Shown here in pieces: positions 42,693 to 51,973 of a DNA stretch of 64,000 bases. Every line of letters begins with the position of its first letter. Position 1 is the first letter of the stretch. Origin of the DNA: Bacillota bacterium (lineage in GTDB: Bacteria; Bacillota; Clostridia; Lachnospirales; Lachnospiraceae); assembly GCA_023437365.1 (NCBI GenBank), contig JAEZGK010000015.1:186001-250000 (forward strand), given 5' to 3'. A program made the translations under genes and the position numbers. A model generated the notes under the pieces. The model had not been told where the DNA came from. It saw only the letters and a program-made list of their open reading frames with translations, and searched no databases.

Positions 42693-43949
42693 CTAGTCTC
42701 TCAAAGTAGGGTTGAACACCTGATCGAGACCGGTGTTCATTAAATTCAACGAGAAAGATATCAGTGCAATCATCAGGATTACGGGGAAATATGCCCACCA
42801 GGAACCATTCAGATGTGCGGAATAAAGCATGGACCAGTTCATCATAAGACCAAGAGTAGGAACCTCGGTAGTCTTAGGTCCAAGACCGATCAATGACAGC
42901 TGTGCTTCAGCAAGGATTGCAGAAGATATCTGTAAAATCAGTGCCATAACAACATAGGAGGCTATGTAGGGAAGAATATCAGTAAGAATAATTCTAACTA
43001 GGCTATGTCCTGAAAGCTTACTTAAGTTAACGTGGTCACGATTACGGAGGGAAATTACCTGGCTACGTACCGATCTTGTCGTCCAAACCCAAGAGGTGCA
43101 GCCGATTACGATAGCGACTGTTGTTGCACCACGTTGATCCTGTCCCACACTGTAGGAAATAAGAATTAAAAGTACGAAAGAAGGAATGACTGTAAAAATA
43201 TTGGTGATGAACATGATAATATCATCCACCAGACCACCGAGATAACCTGCAAATAAACCCATGGCCAGTCCGATAAAGGTGGCGATGGAGCCTGCGATCA
43301 GACCAATGACAAGAGAGGTTTTTACCGCAGCGATTAATTCCTTTAAGGTGTCTCGACCAAAGTTATCTGTACCAAGAGGCAGCACCTTTACATTCGCTAC
43401 ATCCTTTATATTTACATAATCTGTATCGGTAACGGATTTCGCTTTTTCCAGATTGCCGGTTTCTTTATTTTCATTGGCTATGATGATTTCTTTTTGCGTT
43501 TGAGCAGAATTAATATTATCGTCCAATCGTTTGTAATAATTACGCGTAGCTTTTGTCATGCCCTTCGGTTTAGCTGCCGGATCATATTTTTCAGCCCAAA
43601 GAGACAGAAGAGCATCCGTATCTTCCATGTTAATATCCTCGGGTGCTACACCAATTGTGGTCAAATAAACAACTATTGATGTACGGTCTTCATCGCTTAA
43701 TATCCCGGCAAGTCTGTTTTGGGCTGCATCGGCAAGCTTCAAGGTATCTGGCTCTGTATCGATAGCATCATAGACAGATACATAAGTACCCGGTTTAAAG
43801 AAGGTACCTAGACCGATCATCTCAAGTGGATCGCCGGGGCAGAACAACGGGTAAAAAATAGTAGTCAGAAGTATAGCCATGATAATAGAGAAACCAATCA
43901 CGAATTTGGGAGAGTGGAATACCTGACGTATTGTATTTTTCATCTTCAT
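42693..43949 (-). CDS. Opp/Dpp-type permease (OppC-like) with insertion
   Basis: Inner-membrane permease of 418 residues, about 100 longer than usual OppC/DppC (about 300). After the first TM helix (about 17-37) there is a soluble, charged stretch (about 60-175), facing outside in the standard topology, before the family motif PLGTDNFGRD and five C-terminal helices. The EAA loop appears around ILAEAQLSLIGLG. The insertion could contact the binding protein. Part of the minus-strand operon with 8-bp spacing to the OppB-like gene. Confidence 0.9.
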   Translation of the reverse strand: MKMKNTIRQVFHSPKFVIGFSIIMAILLTTIFYPLFCPGDPLEMIGLGTFFKPGTYVSVYDAIDTEPDTLKLADAAQNRLAGILSDEDRTSIVVYLTTIGVAPEDINMEDTDALLSLWAEKYDPAAKPKGMTKATRNYYKRLDDNINSAQTQKEIIIANENKETGNLEKAKSVTDTDYVNIKDVANVKVLPLGTDNFGRDTLKELIAAVKTSLVIGLIAGSIATFIGLAMGLFAGYLGGLVDDIIMFITNIFTVIPSFVLLILISYSVGQDQRGATTVAIVIGCTSWVWTTRSVRSQVISLRNRDHVNLSKLSGHSLVRIILTDILPYIASYVVMALILQISSAILAEAQLSLIGLGPKTTEVPTLGLMMNWSMLYSAHLNGSWWAYFPVILMIALISFSLNLMNTGLDQVFNPTLRD

Positions 43950-43957
43950 ATCCTCCC

Positions 43958-44962
43958 TTAATCAAATTGTGCCGCTTTAACACGCGGATCAATGAAGCCA
44001 TAGATAATATCAATTGCAAAGGTCGCGATCAATACCATCAAAGTAATAATCAGTGTTGTTGCTGAAAGCAAGGGATAGTCCGCCATTGTGATAGCCTGGA
44101 GCATGGTAGTACCAAGACCGGGATAGCTGAAGATGATTTCAGCAACTAAGGCGCCACCGATCATAGTACCTAAGGACAATGCAAGACCGGTAATCTGAGG
44201 CAGCATTGCGTTACGGAATACGTACCCTACAATCTTTCTATCTTTAATACCGAGAAAACGGCTATATTTTACGTAGTCAGCATTGAGCTCGTAGATGGCC
44301 ATAGACCGCATACCGACTGCCTGACCACCAATGGAAATAAGTACGATTGACCAGAATGGCAGTTGATAATGTACAATGACTGACTTGACAAATCTCCAAC
44401 TGAAGTTGGGAAGGAGATCATAGCCATAACCGCCGGAGATAGGTGCAATCTTTAAGTTGATAGCAAAAACTACTAGGAGTATAACTGCCATACCAAAGGC
44501 AGGAATACTGCTACAGAATAGGGAGATAGGCATTAGAACCTTATCAAAGCCTTTTCGTATGTAAGCTGCTAATGCACCCAAAATATTGCCAAGCAGCCAC
44601 CCAATAATAATCGCAGGCAACTGCAGACAAATGGTCCAACCTATAGCGTTGGAAATGATGTCAGAAACAGGGCGTGGATACTGGCTGAAGGAAAGACCGA
44701 AATCTCCTGAAAGTGCATTTTTAAAATAGGTAACAAACTGAACAAACATTGGTTTGTCCGTACCAAATACTTTTGCGTAATTCGCGTAGATTTCTTTTAC
44801 GGCTGCTGCATCGGTGATACCTTGGGCAGTCCTGCCGGTAATAGCAGCAACGGGATCGCCTGGCATCATACGGGGAAGTATGAAATTGAGAAGGATAGCA
44901 ATGATGAATGTGATGAAAAACCACAATATCTTTTTGCCAAAATATTTGCGATAGCCTTTCAT
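43958..44962 (-). CDS. Opp/Dpp-type permease (OppB-like)
   Basis: Inner-membrane permease of 334 residues with six TM helices. The N-terminus fits the family (FFITFIIAILLNFILPRMMPGDP around 12-34), and the EAA loop is near GGALVAEIIFSYPGLG. First permease gene of the operon, 92 bp after the binding-protein gene, with a hairpin between them that likely lowers its expression relative to the binding protein. Confidence 0.93.
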   Translation of the reverse strand: MKGYRKYFGKKILWFFITFIIAILLNFILPRMMPGDPVAAITGRTAQGITDAAAVKEIYANYAKVFGTDKPMFVQFVTYFKNALSGDFGLSFSQYPRPVSDIISNAIGWTICLQLPAIIIGWLLGNILGALAAYIRKGFDKVLMPISLFCSSIPAFGMAVILLVVFAINLKIAPISGGYGYDLLPNFSWRFVKSVIVHYQLPFWSIVLISIGGQAVGMRSMAIYELNADYVKYSRFLGIKDRKIVGYVFRNAMLPQITGLALSLGTMIGGALVAEIIFSYPGLGTTMLQAITMADYPLLSATTLIITLMVLIATFAIDIIYGFIDPRVKAAQFD

Positions 44963-44980
44963 GGATGACCTCCAATAATT

Positions 44981-45020
44981 TTAAAACAGCCATGTTTCAA
45001 GTGCCCCCGAAACATGGCTG
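44981..45020 (-). terminator. Attenuating hairpin between binding protein and permease genes
   Basis: GAAACATGGCTG (45009-45020 plus strand) and CAGCCATGTTTC (44987-44998) form a perfect 12-bp stem, followed on the minus strand by TTTTAAAATT. It fits partial termination that leaves binding-protein mRNA in excess. Confidence 0.7.
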
Positions 45021-45054
45021 AAGTTAGTGTTCAGGTGTTACTGTTTTATTGGTC

Positions 45055-46956
45055 TTACTGAACCAATGTGATGTTATAAAGACCAGCAATACCATAACCA
45101 TCGGTAAGGATCAACGGAGGGATATTCTTTCCATCGTTTGCTTCAGGATAATTGGTCCATACAGACTCGTTTACTGCATGGAACAGATTAGGTCTGTACA
45201 TCAGTGAGAAGGAAGGAACGTCTGTTAAATAAAGCTTAACAGCTTCTGTATATAATGCCTTCAGTTTAGCAGGATCTGTCTCAGCAGGAATTGCCTGGAT
45301 CAGTTCGTCTGCCTTAGGATTGTTATAGTGACCCCAGTTACCTGACCAGTTACCATCAACACCGTTGTACTCGGAGCTCATTAACTGACGAATACGAGCC
45401 CAAGGCATGGTAGGATCAGCACTGTTGGTGGAATACATAAAGATATCATAATCAGACTGTTCTTTTGCTGTAAATACTGTCTGGTATACAGACCACTCAG
45501 GATAATTTGTAGTAATCTCAATACCAATGTTCTTACCTGCAGCAGCAACGATTTCCATAGCTGCCATCCAGTCGGTCCAACCATTCGGGCAGCAAGCATT
45601 AAACGAAAGCTTTGTTCCATTAAGATCACGGATGCCATCGCCATCAGTGTCCTTAATGCCTGCATCGTCTAATAATTTATTGGCGCCATCAATTTCATTG
45701 CCAACCCACTGAAGATCCTTTACTGCGTCGTGATCAAATGTAGATTGCTCACCATCGGTAGGATTCATACATGAACGAGGAACATCCTTGAAGGAAGGAG
45801 ACTGACCTGTCATAGCGTTCTGGTTGATTGCATCATAGTCAACTGCCATAGCAATTGCCTTACGAACTGCTGCGTTATCAAGACCAGGCTTGGAAAGATT
45901 GAAGTAAGCGGTAGGCATATTTACGCATACGCCGTAAGGAGCCTGATCCATATAAGTGGAGATCGGAAGACCATCCTTTAACCACAGATCCTGAATGTTA
46001 GGAATGAACTGCTGGTCAACATCAACTTCACCAGTCTTGAAAGCAACCTCTGTTGCTGCATTATCTGCATAAATAGTATGGCAGATATACTTAGGTGCAG
46101 CAAGCTTGCCCCACATAGAAGCATCCTGGCCCCAGTAATTATCGTCGCGCTTCAGAACTACCTTCTGGTCATCAGCATAATATTTGGTGTACGGACCAGA
46201 CCATACAACATCGTCTGCTGGATCCTGCTTGATTGCATCTGCATCATTATTGCAACGAGCTTCTACTGCCTGGATCCAAGCTTTCTGTAATACATAAACC
46301 TGCTCAAGGTATGCGGTAACCATCATAGGGTTAACAGCATTGCCAGCATCATTTAATGCAGCCGTAATCTTAACGGTTGAAGCGTCAACAGCTTCTACTT
46401 TAGCAACGTAAGGCTTGTAGGTTGTACCCATGTTATTAGCAAGCTTTGCATTAGCTTCAAAGGTATAAGCAACATCATCTGCTGTAATCGCAGTGCCATC
46501 ACTCCACTTAGCAGAGCTCTTAATCTTAACGGTTACTTCTGTTTTAGCATCATTCCAAACAGCATCGCCATCAGCGATCAACGGAGAAATGGAGTTATCC
46601 AGCATGTTATACATGTAGAGTGTCTCGAACATTAAAGTACGTGAACCACCAGCGTTCTGAGTGATAGTTAATGCGTTGTTCATATTATCAGAAAGCGGGT
46701 TCCAACCGTTTACAGAACCCCACTGAAGACCACCGTAATACAGTGTCTCAGTTCTGGGCAACTGATTGGGATCAGCATCTGCTGTCTCCTCAGCAACAGG
46801 TGCTGCTGTAGGTGCTACCGTAGCTTCTGCTGCGGGTGCAGCGGTAGGTGTTGCGGTAGGTTCTGCTTCTTTTTTCTTGCCGCAGCCGGTTAAAACGGTT
46901 GCGAGTACCATTACTAATACTAGTAAAATGGCTGTAAATCTTTTACCTCTTAACAT
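45055..46956 (-). CDS. Extracellular solute-binding lipoprotein (SBP family 5)
   Basis: Substrate-binding lipoprotein of 633 residues for the importer. Signal peptide with lipobox LTGC (Cys25); then a low-complexity Thr/Ala/Pro linker (about 30-60) that tethers the protein to the membrane. The family-5 fold follows (VKIKSSAKWSDGTAITADDVAYTFEA around 128-153). The C-terminus contains the acidic calcium-like loop DTDGDGIRD. Peptide binding is the family default, but the neighbouring GH3 enzyme and AraC-GH39 regulator favour an oligosaccharide. First gene of the operon. Confidence 0.92.
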   Translation of the reverse strand: MLRGKRFTAILLVLVMVLATVLTGCGKKKEAEPTATPTAAPAAEATVAPTAAPVAEETADADPNQLPRTETLYYGGLQWGSVNGWNPLSDNMNNALTITQNAGGSRTLMFETLYMYNMLDNSISPLIADGDAVWNDAKTEVTVKIKSSAKWSDGTAITADDVAYTFEANAKLANNMGTTYKPYVAKVEAVDASTVKITAALNDAGNAVNPMMVTAYLEQVYVLQKAWIQAVEARCNNDADAIKQDPADDVVWSGPYTKYYADDQKVVLKRDDNYWGQDASMWGKLAAPKYICHTIYADNAATEVAFKTGEVDVDQQFIPNIQDLWLKDGLPISTYMDQAPYGVCVNMPTAYFNLSKPGLDNAAVRKAIAMAVDYDAINQNAMTGQSPSFKDVPRSCMNPTDGEQSTFDHDAVKDLQWVGNEIDGANKLLDDAGIKDTDGDGIRDLNGTKLSFNACCPNGWTDWMAAMEIVAAAGKNIGIEITTNYPEWSVYQTVFTAKEQSDYDIFMYSTNSADPTMPWARIRQLMSSEYNGVDGNWSGNWGHYNNPKADELIQAIPAETDPAKLKALYTEAVKLYLTDVPSFSLMYRPNLFHAVNESVWTNYPEANDGKNIPPLILTDGYGIAGLYNITLVQ

Positions 46957-47451
46957 ATTTACCCTCCTTTAGATTTAGGTTTGTGCCTTAACCTATTACC
47001 TTTTTTATATAAACATAGTAAACATTATGCTATGCATAAAAAGTCTGGTGGCACCTCCACCTTTTGCTGTGCTGTCAGGCAAAGCATATTCACTATGTAT
47101 ATATCGCTTTTTTGAACTGCAATATCATTATTTATAGTATTCTAAAATCGTTTCAAAAAACTTTTTATCATTTTGTACTATGAACTAACCCAAATAAATC
47201 ATTTTATTGTTACATTCTAACATCATAATTTAAAGTTTACCATGCTTTTCTATAGTTTTTGTGTTATAATTTACACATGATTTGGTTGTAGTTAAAAAAT
47301 AGCTATACAGAATATTTTTGGAAAATCAAAAAATATAGCATGTTTTATTCGCTTTTCGTAAAACATTTTAATTTATTTTTAAATGCTACCAGAAAAAAAT
47401 GTATATTGTTTAGAAAAAAAACAAATTTTCTGAGGGAAGAAGGAGGTTATT
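46957..47451. other. Divergent promoter region, binding protein / AraC-GH39
   Basis: About 495 bp, very AT-rich, between divergently transcribed genes. It must hold both promoters. A short hairpin GGTGG/CCACC followed by a T-run in the minus-strand leader (near 47040-47060) could attenuate the transporter transcript, but it is weak. No gene found. Confidence 0.5.
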
Positions 47452-49968
47452 ATGCAAGAAAACATTGAATTTTCAGCCGAAATGCCAATCATTATTGGTA
47501 TTCGCAACATTTCCGAAGAGCCGAGGCATTGGCACAACAGAATTGAAATATTTTTAGTTTTAAGTGGGGATTTGACCCTTGTAGTTGAAACGGAAACGTA
47601 TCATCTTACGGAGGATGACATTATCCTGATCAACAGTAACCAGGTGCATGAAATTACCAGCAATGATAATGTAACGGCAGTGCTTCAAATCAATTATGGG
47701 TATTTTAAGAAATGGATGGATGAATCTACCTTTTTTCATTGTAATTCTACGATATTTCATAATAAGTCAAAATATGTGGAATTAAAAAGAATGATTGCCC
47801 AGCTGGTATATATTAATTATAACGAGACAGAGCACAACGATCTGCTGACCATATCGCTGGCTTATCAGATCGTTTTGGAGCTGGTCAGAAACTTCAAGAG
47901 CTTTGAGCATAATCAGTTCAGCCAGAATCCGAAGCACCTGATTCGGCTTCGTACCATCATTCAGTATCTGAACAGCAATTATATGGAGAATATATCCCTC
48001 GAGCAGATCGCTGAGAAGGAGTTTTTGTCACCATCTTATTTCTCGCACTTTTTCAAGGTCAATATGGGAGTAAGCTTCTTTAACTACCTGACCGGGATCC
48101 GTATTAACCATGCAGTGAACGATCTGTTGACAACCAATCTCACCATGGAACAGATTGCTGCCAACAACGGCTTTGCGAACTCCAGGTATTTTGTGGATTG
48201 CTTTAAGAAGAAATATGGAATGCTTCCAAGAGAATATCGGAAGGAGCATAAGCAGGAGGTTAAGTCCCGTTCTGCGAATTCCCTCGGTCCTTCTTATTAT
48301 AGAGGCTACCTTGTGATGGAACAGTTGGACTATCTTAATAAACTCGGAGAATATCTGGATATGAAGAATATTAAGAAACCAGGTAATATTATGACGAGTG
48401 TTCCGTGTAAATCTGTCGAAATTAATGCTACATTAAATAAGAAGAAACTCAAACACTATTTTAAGACCTTCACCGGTGTCGGACGGGCCAAGGAGCTTTT
48501 GATGGAGCAGGTTAGAATGGAACTGGCCACGCTACAGAGGGAGGTTGGCTTCCAGTATGTTAAATTTCATGGCATCCTTGATGATTCCATGATGCTTTAT
48601 AATGAGGACCGGTCGGGACACCCCTATCTGACCTTTCACTATGTGGATGAAATATTGGATTTTCTGATGTCCATAAATTTGAAACCGTTGATCCAGTTTT
48701 CTTTTATGCCGAAGCTGCTGGCCAAAAATCCGTCTAATACGATTTTTTATCACCCTTCCATCATAAGCGAGCCGAACAACAGAGAAAATTGGAAATTCCT
48801 GATCTCGGGGCTAACAAGGCACTTTATAGAGCGCTATGGACTGGAGGAGGTAAGAAGCTGGCTGTTCACCTTCTGGAATGTGCCTTACACTTCCTATGTG
48901 TTCGGCTTTGATACGGATGATACGGTTTATGAGTTATATAAAATAACCTATGATTGTGTGAAGGAATGTGACAGCAAGCTCATGTTTGGCGCTCCGTCTT
49001 ATGGCTCCATCGACTTTAGTATAAGCGAGTACTATGACTTCCTGGAACGGTGCTTTAGTGGAAATTGTCCGCCGGACTTCTATAATATTCATTGTTACCC
49101 TATTAAGGCATCGAACACCAACGAACTGGCAACCTTAGGGGAAAGTAGAGTGAGACAGGAGACCGACGATAAGATGATTCTGTCGGAGAATCCTGACTAT
49201 ATGTCGACAATCCTGACTTGTGTAAAGGAAAGACTGGCCAAGTATCCCAAGCTTCCTATCTATATTACCGAATGGGCGTCTTCTAATTCCCACCGCGACT
49301 GGCTGAATGATACCTGTTACCGTTCTGCCTATATCGTAAAAAATATTCTTGAGAACTATGATGAGGTAAATAGCTTCGGCAACTGGTGTCTTTCTGATAC
49401 GCTGGAGGAACTGCCTTTTGACAATGAGCTGTTTCATGGGGAAATCGGCTTGTTCGCATACCATGGGATTAAGAAGCCGGCTTATTATGCCTACACCTTT
49501 TTAAATAAGCTGATGGATATCCTGGTGGATAGCGGGAAGGGTTATTTTATCACGACGAACGGAAGAGGGGATTACGTAATCCTTTTATATAATTATATAC
49601 ATATTTCTCCACTATACAGCCAGGGCATTTTGTTTAACGTAACCTTCCTAGAGCGGTATAATGCCTTTGTGAATTCCGATTCCTGCGATTTTGAATTCAC
49701 CTTGACGAATACTGACAACGGAAAATACATTATGACAGAGCAGATCGTGAACCGGGAGCATGGCTCATCTTTTGATGAATGGGTTCGTATGGGTGCTCTC
49801 CCGCTTACTACAAAGGAAGAGGTCGATATTCTGAAGGGGCGTTCTATGCCGTTGGTCAATAAAGCTCAGATTGTGGTCGACAATAACCACCTCACCTATT
49901 ATGCAGAGCTTAAGCCACATGAGATCAGATTGATTACAGTTAAGAAACAATATGATCAGGAGAGCTAG
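47452..49968 (+). CDS. AraC regulator fused to a GH39-like domain
   Basis: Fusion of 838 residues: N-terminal cupin (about 10-110; HWHNRIEIFLVLSG), AraC HTH (about 165-265; ENISLEQIAEKEFLSPSYFS), and a GH39 beta-xylosidase-like barrel with C-terminal beta region (about 300-835). The GH39 acid/base motif WNEP reads WNVP, so the Glu is Val477; the nucleophile Glu607 in YITEWASS remains. It is therefore probably a sugar-sensing, catalytically dead domain. The frame is intact and there is no signal peptide. Divergent from the transporter operon, which it probably controls. GGAGG precedes the ATG. Confidence 0.9.
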   Translation: MQENIEFSAEMPIIIGIRNISEEPRHWHNRIEIFLVLSGDLTLVVETETYHLTEDDIILINSNQVHEITSNDNVTAVLQINYGYFKKWMDESTFFHCNSTIFHNKSKYVELKRMIAQLVYINYNETEHNDLLTISLAYQIVLELVRNFKSFEHNQFSQNPKHLIRLRTIIQYLNSNYMENISLEQIAEKEFLSPSYFSHFFKVNMGVSFFNYLTGIRINHAVNDLLTTNLTMEQIAANNGFANSRYFVDCFKKKYGMLPREYRKEHKQEVKSRSANSLGPSYYRGYLVMEQLDYLNKLGEYLDMKNIKKPGNIMTSVPCKSVEINATLNKKKLKHYFKTFTGVGRAKELLMEQVRMELATLQREVGFQYVKFHGILDDSMMLYNEDRSGHPYLTFHYVDEILDFLMSINLKPLIQFSFMPKLLAKNPSNTIFYHPSIISEPNNRENWKFLISGLTRHFIERYGLEEVRSWLFTFWNVPYTSYVFGFDTDDTVYELYKITYDCVKECDSKLMFGAPSYGSIDFSISEYYDFLERCFSGNCPPDFYNIHCYPIKASNTNELATLGESRVRQETDDKMILSENPDYMSTILTCVKERLAKYPKLPIYITEWASSNSHRDWLNDTCYRSAYIVKNILENYDEVNSFGNWCLSDTLEELPFDNELFHGEIGLFAYHGIKKPAYYAYTFLNKLMDILVDSGKGYFITTNGRGDYVILLYNYIHISPLYSQGILFNVTFLERYNAFVNSDSCDFEFTLTNTDNGKYIMTEQIVNREHGSSFDEWVRMGALPLTTKEEVDILKGRSMPLVNKAQIVVDNNHLTYYAELKPHEIRLITVKKQYDQES

Positions 49969-49983
49969 ACAGAACGGCTGCCG

Positions 49984-50019
49984 AAAACAGGGAAAAAGGA
50001 GTTGCTTTTTCCCTGTTTT
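49984..50019 (+). terminator. Terminator after the AraC-GH39 gene
   Basis: Perfect 15-bp stem AAAACAGGGAAAAAG / CTTTTTCCCTGTTTT with a 6-nt loop, followed by GTATTATTA. Confidence 0.85.
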
Positions 50020-50090
50020 GTATTATTATAGGTTGTAAGGCAATAATTAAGATAAACTTTGAACTGCCTTTACGAGAGGAAGGAAGGAAC

Positions 50091-50870
50091 TTGAAGATAG
50101 GAATATTTGATTCGGGCATCGGCGGACTTACAGTCCTTCATCAGGCAATGCTTACCTTGCCCAAGGAGGATTTTATCTATTATGCAGATACCGACAATGT
50201 GCCTTACGGAACAAAAAGCAGGGATGAAATTATCGGCTATGTCGATCGTGCGGTGGAATTTCTGATCAAAAAAGAGGTAAAGGCTATTGTCATTGCCTGT
50301 AATACGGCGACCAGTGCCGCTATTGATTATATACGCAGGAAATATCCCCTGCCTGTATTGGGGATGGAGCCGGCGGTAAAACCGGCAGTGGAAAGGTGCA
50401 ACGGAAAAAGAGTAATGGTGATTGCCACCCCTCTTACGGTGAAGGAAGAAAAGCTTCAGAATCTTATACAGCAGGTAGATGACGAACATATCGTGGATCT
50501 ACTGCCGATGCCCGGCCTTGTAACCTTTGCGGAAAGCAGCCGTTTTGACGGTACAGAGGTTGAGGAGTATTTAAAAAAGGAGCTGGAGGGGTATGAGCTG
50601 GACAATTATTCGGCGTTAATCCTTGGCTGTACACACTTTAATTATTTCAAGGATACCTATCGCAAAATTTTTCCGGAGAAAGTGGCTTTTATTGACGGAA
50701 GTGTAGGTACGGTCAATCACCTAAAGCATATTCTTGAGGAGAAAGGGCTTTTGGAGGAGAATCAGGGTAGGGTGGAATACTATGTTTCTGGTAGGCAGCT
50801 TACTGACTGTGATCAACTTCAGCAGATGAAGCTGCTTCATGAAAGGCTTGAATTAATGCTGAAGTATTGA
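50091..50870 (+). CDS. murI: Glutamate racemase
   Basis: Makes D-glutamate for peptidoglycan. The 259 residues carry FDSGIGGLTV at the N-terminus and the two catalytic Cys in IACNTATS (Cys70) and LGCTHFNY (Cys180). The start is TTG, with GGAAGG close upstream, and the protein begins MKIGIFDSG. Monocistronic, followed by a strong terminator at 50930. Confidence 0.95.
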   Translation: MKIGIFDSGIGGLTVLHQAMLTLPKEDFIYYADTDNVPYGTKSRDEIIGYVDRAVEFLIKKEVKAIVIACNTATSAAIDYIRRKYPLPVLGMEPAVKPAVERCNGKRVMVIATPLTVKEEKLQNLIQQVDDEHIVDLLPMPGLVTFAESSRFDGTEVEEYLKKELEGYELDNYSALILGCTHFNYFKDTYRKIFPEKVAFIDGSVGTVNHLKHILEEKGLLEENQGRVEYYVSGRQLTDCDQLQQMKLLHERLELMLKY

Positions 50871-50928
50871 TTTTCTGGGCTTGCAGTCCGGTCTTTGTTA
50901 ATAAGAATTAGTTACATCGGGATATATA

Positions 50929-50986
50929 TAAGGAAGCCCTCGTCGGATGCGGATGTCATACTGCATCCGCTGAGGGCTTCCTTTTG
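50929..50986 (+). terminator. Terminator after murI
   Basis: AAGGAAGCCCTC (50930-50941) pairs with GAGGGCTTCCTT (50972-50983), with GGATGC/GCATCC inside, then TTTTG. Confidence 0.85.
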
Positions 50987-51088
50987 TCGGCAACATCCTT
51001 TCTGTAGCTATGCAAAATGAAGAAAATAAGGTATAATCAGTATCAAAATGATTATGTTGATAGAAAGATTAGGATAGGAGTGAGCTTA

Positions 51089-51772
51089 TTGTCAATAACA
51101 AGAGAAGATGAGAGCTTCATGTGTGACACACTTGGATTTTGGAAGGACCTTACCAATCAGCAAAAGCTTATACTGAAGGAAGCGGTTATGATAAAGGATT
51201 TTACGGCAGGTGAATCGATGCATAGCAGCTCGGATCATTGTTCGGGATTATTTCTTATCCGATCCGGACAGGTAAGAGCTTACATCCTGTCAGAAACAGG
51301 GAAGGAGATCACACTTTACCGGCTGTTCGATAGAGATGTCTGTATCTTTTCTGCCTCCTGTATCATGAAAAATATTACCTTTGATATCTATGTTGAGGTG
51401 GAGAAGGATACGAAGGCTTATCTGTTACCGACGGCAATGTTTCGCAAGCTGTCTGAGGAAACTCTGGCAATCCAGATATTTACGAATAACCTGATGGCCT
51501 CTCGTTTCTCCGATGTTATGTGGATTATGGAGCAGGCATTGTTTACCAGCTTTGACAAGAGACTGGCCTCCTTTTTACAGGAACAGATGGTAATCGAGGA
51601 AAGTACCACGCTGGTGATTACTCATGAAAAGATAGCGGCACATCTGGGAACAGCGCGCGAGGTAGTAACCAGGATGCTGAAATACTTTCAGAATGACGGT
51701 ATCGTAGCCTTAAGGCGCGGAACAATCGAGATTCTCAGTGAAGAGAAGCTCAGAAGTCTGATGGATAATTGA
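51089..51772 (+). CDS. Crp/Fnr-family regulator
   Basis: Regulator of 227 residues: cyclic-nucleotide-binding-like beta roll (about 20-130; GLFLIRSGQVRAYILSETGKEI) and Crp-type HTH (about 145-225; IAAHLGTAREVVTRMLKYFQ). The TTG start at 51089 has GGAG 9 nt upstream; an in-frame ATG at 51017 lacks a ribosome site. A Cys pair (CMC region near residue 10, SASC near 92) is present, but no clear Fnr iron-sulfur Cys cluster, so I do not call it an oxygen sensor. Confidence 0.88.
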   Translation: MSITREDESFMCDTLGFWKDLTNQQKLILKEAVMIKDFTAGESMHSSSDHCSGLFLIRSGQVRAYILSETGKEITLYRLFDRDVCIFSASCIMKNITFDIYVEVEKDTKAYLLPTAMFRKLSEETLAIQIFTNNLMASRFSDVMWIMEQALFTSFDKRLASFLQEQMVIEESTTLVITHEKIAAHLGTAREVVTRMLKYFQNDGIVALRRGTIEILSEEKLRSLMDN

Positions 51773-51923
51773 AGTCGAACATTCTGTCAAAAGTATGAAA
51801 AGATGACGGGCTTCTGTGGAATAATCGTATAGTTGACATAGAATTCGCCAAAGCGTAAAATAATACCAAAGAGTATTACAAGATTACCTCGGACGTGAGA
51901 CTACGCTCGTTTGGTGTAGCCGC

Positions 51924-51942
51924 CGGCAGAATTGCAGAGGCA
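51924..51942 (+). repeat. 19-bp repeat before the beta-CASP gene
   Basis: CGGCAGAATTGCAGAGGCA. The same sequence with one change is at 53704-53722, before the pullulanase gene. Confidence 0.6.
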
Positions 51943-51973
51943 CGATGGCATTCATGAAATTATGAGGAGGATT

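Noticed and set aside
40867..46956. Calling the importer a peptide transporter
   Set aside because: Family names are Opp/Dpp, but the neighbours are glycosidases and a GH39-fused regulator, so the substrate is left open with an oligosaccharide favoured.
47040..47062. Attenuator or riboswitch in the binding-protein leader
   Set aside because: Only a 5-bp stem with a short T-run; no recognisable aptamer.
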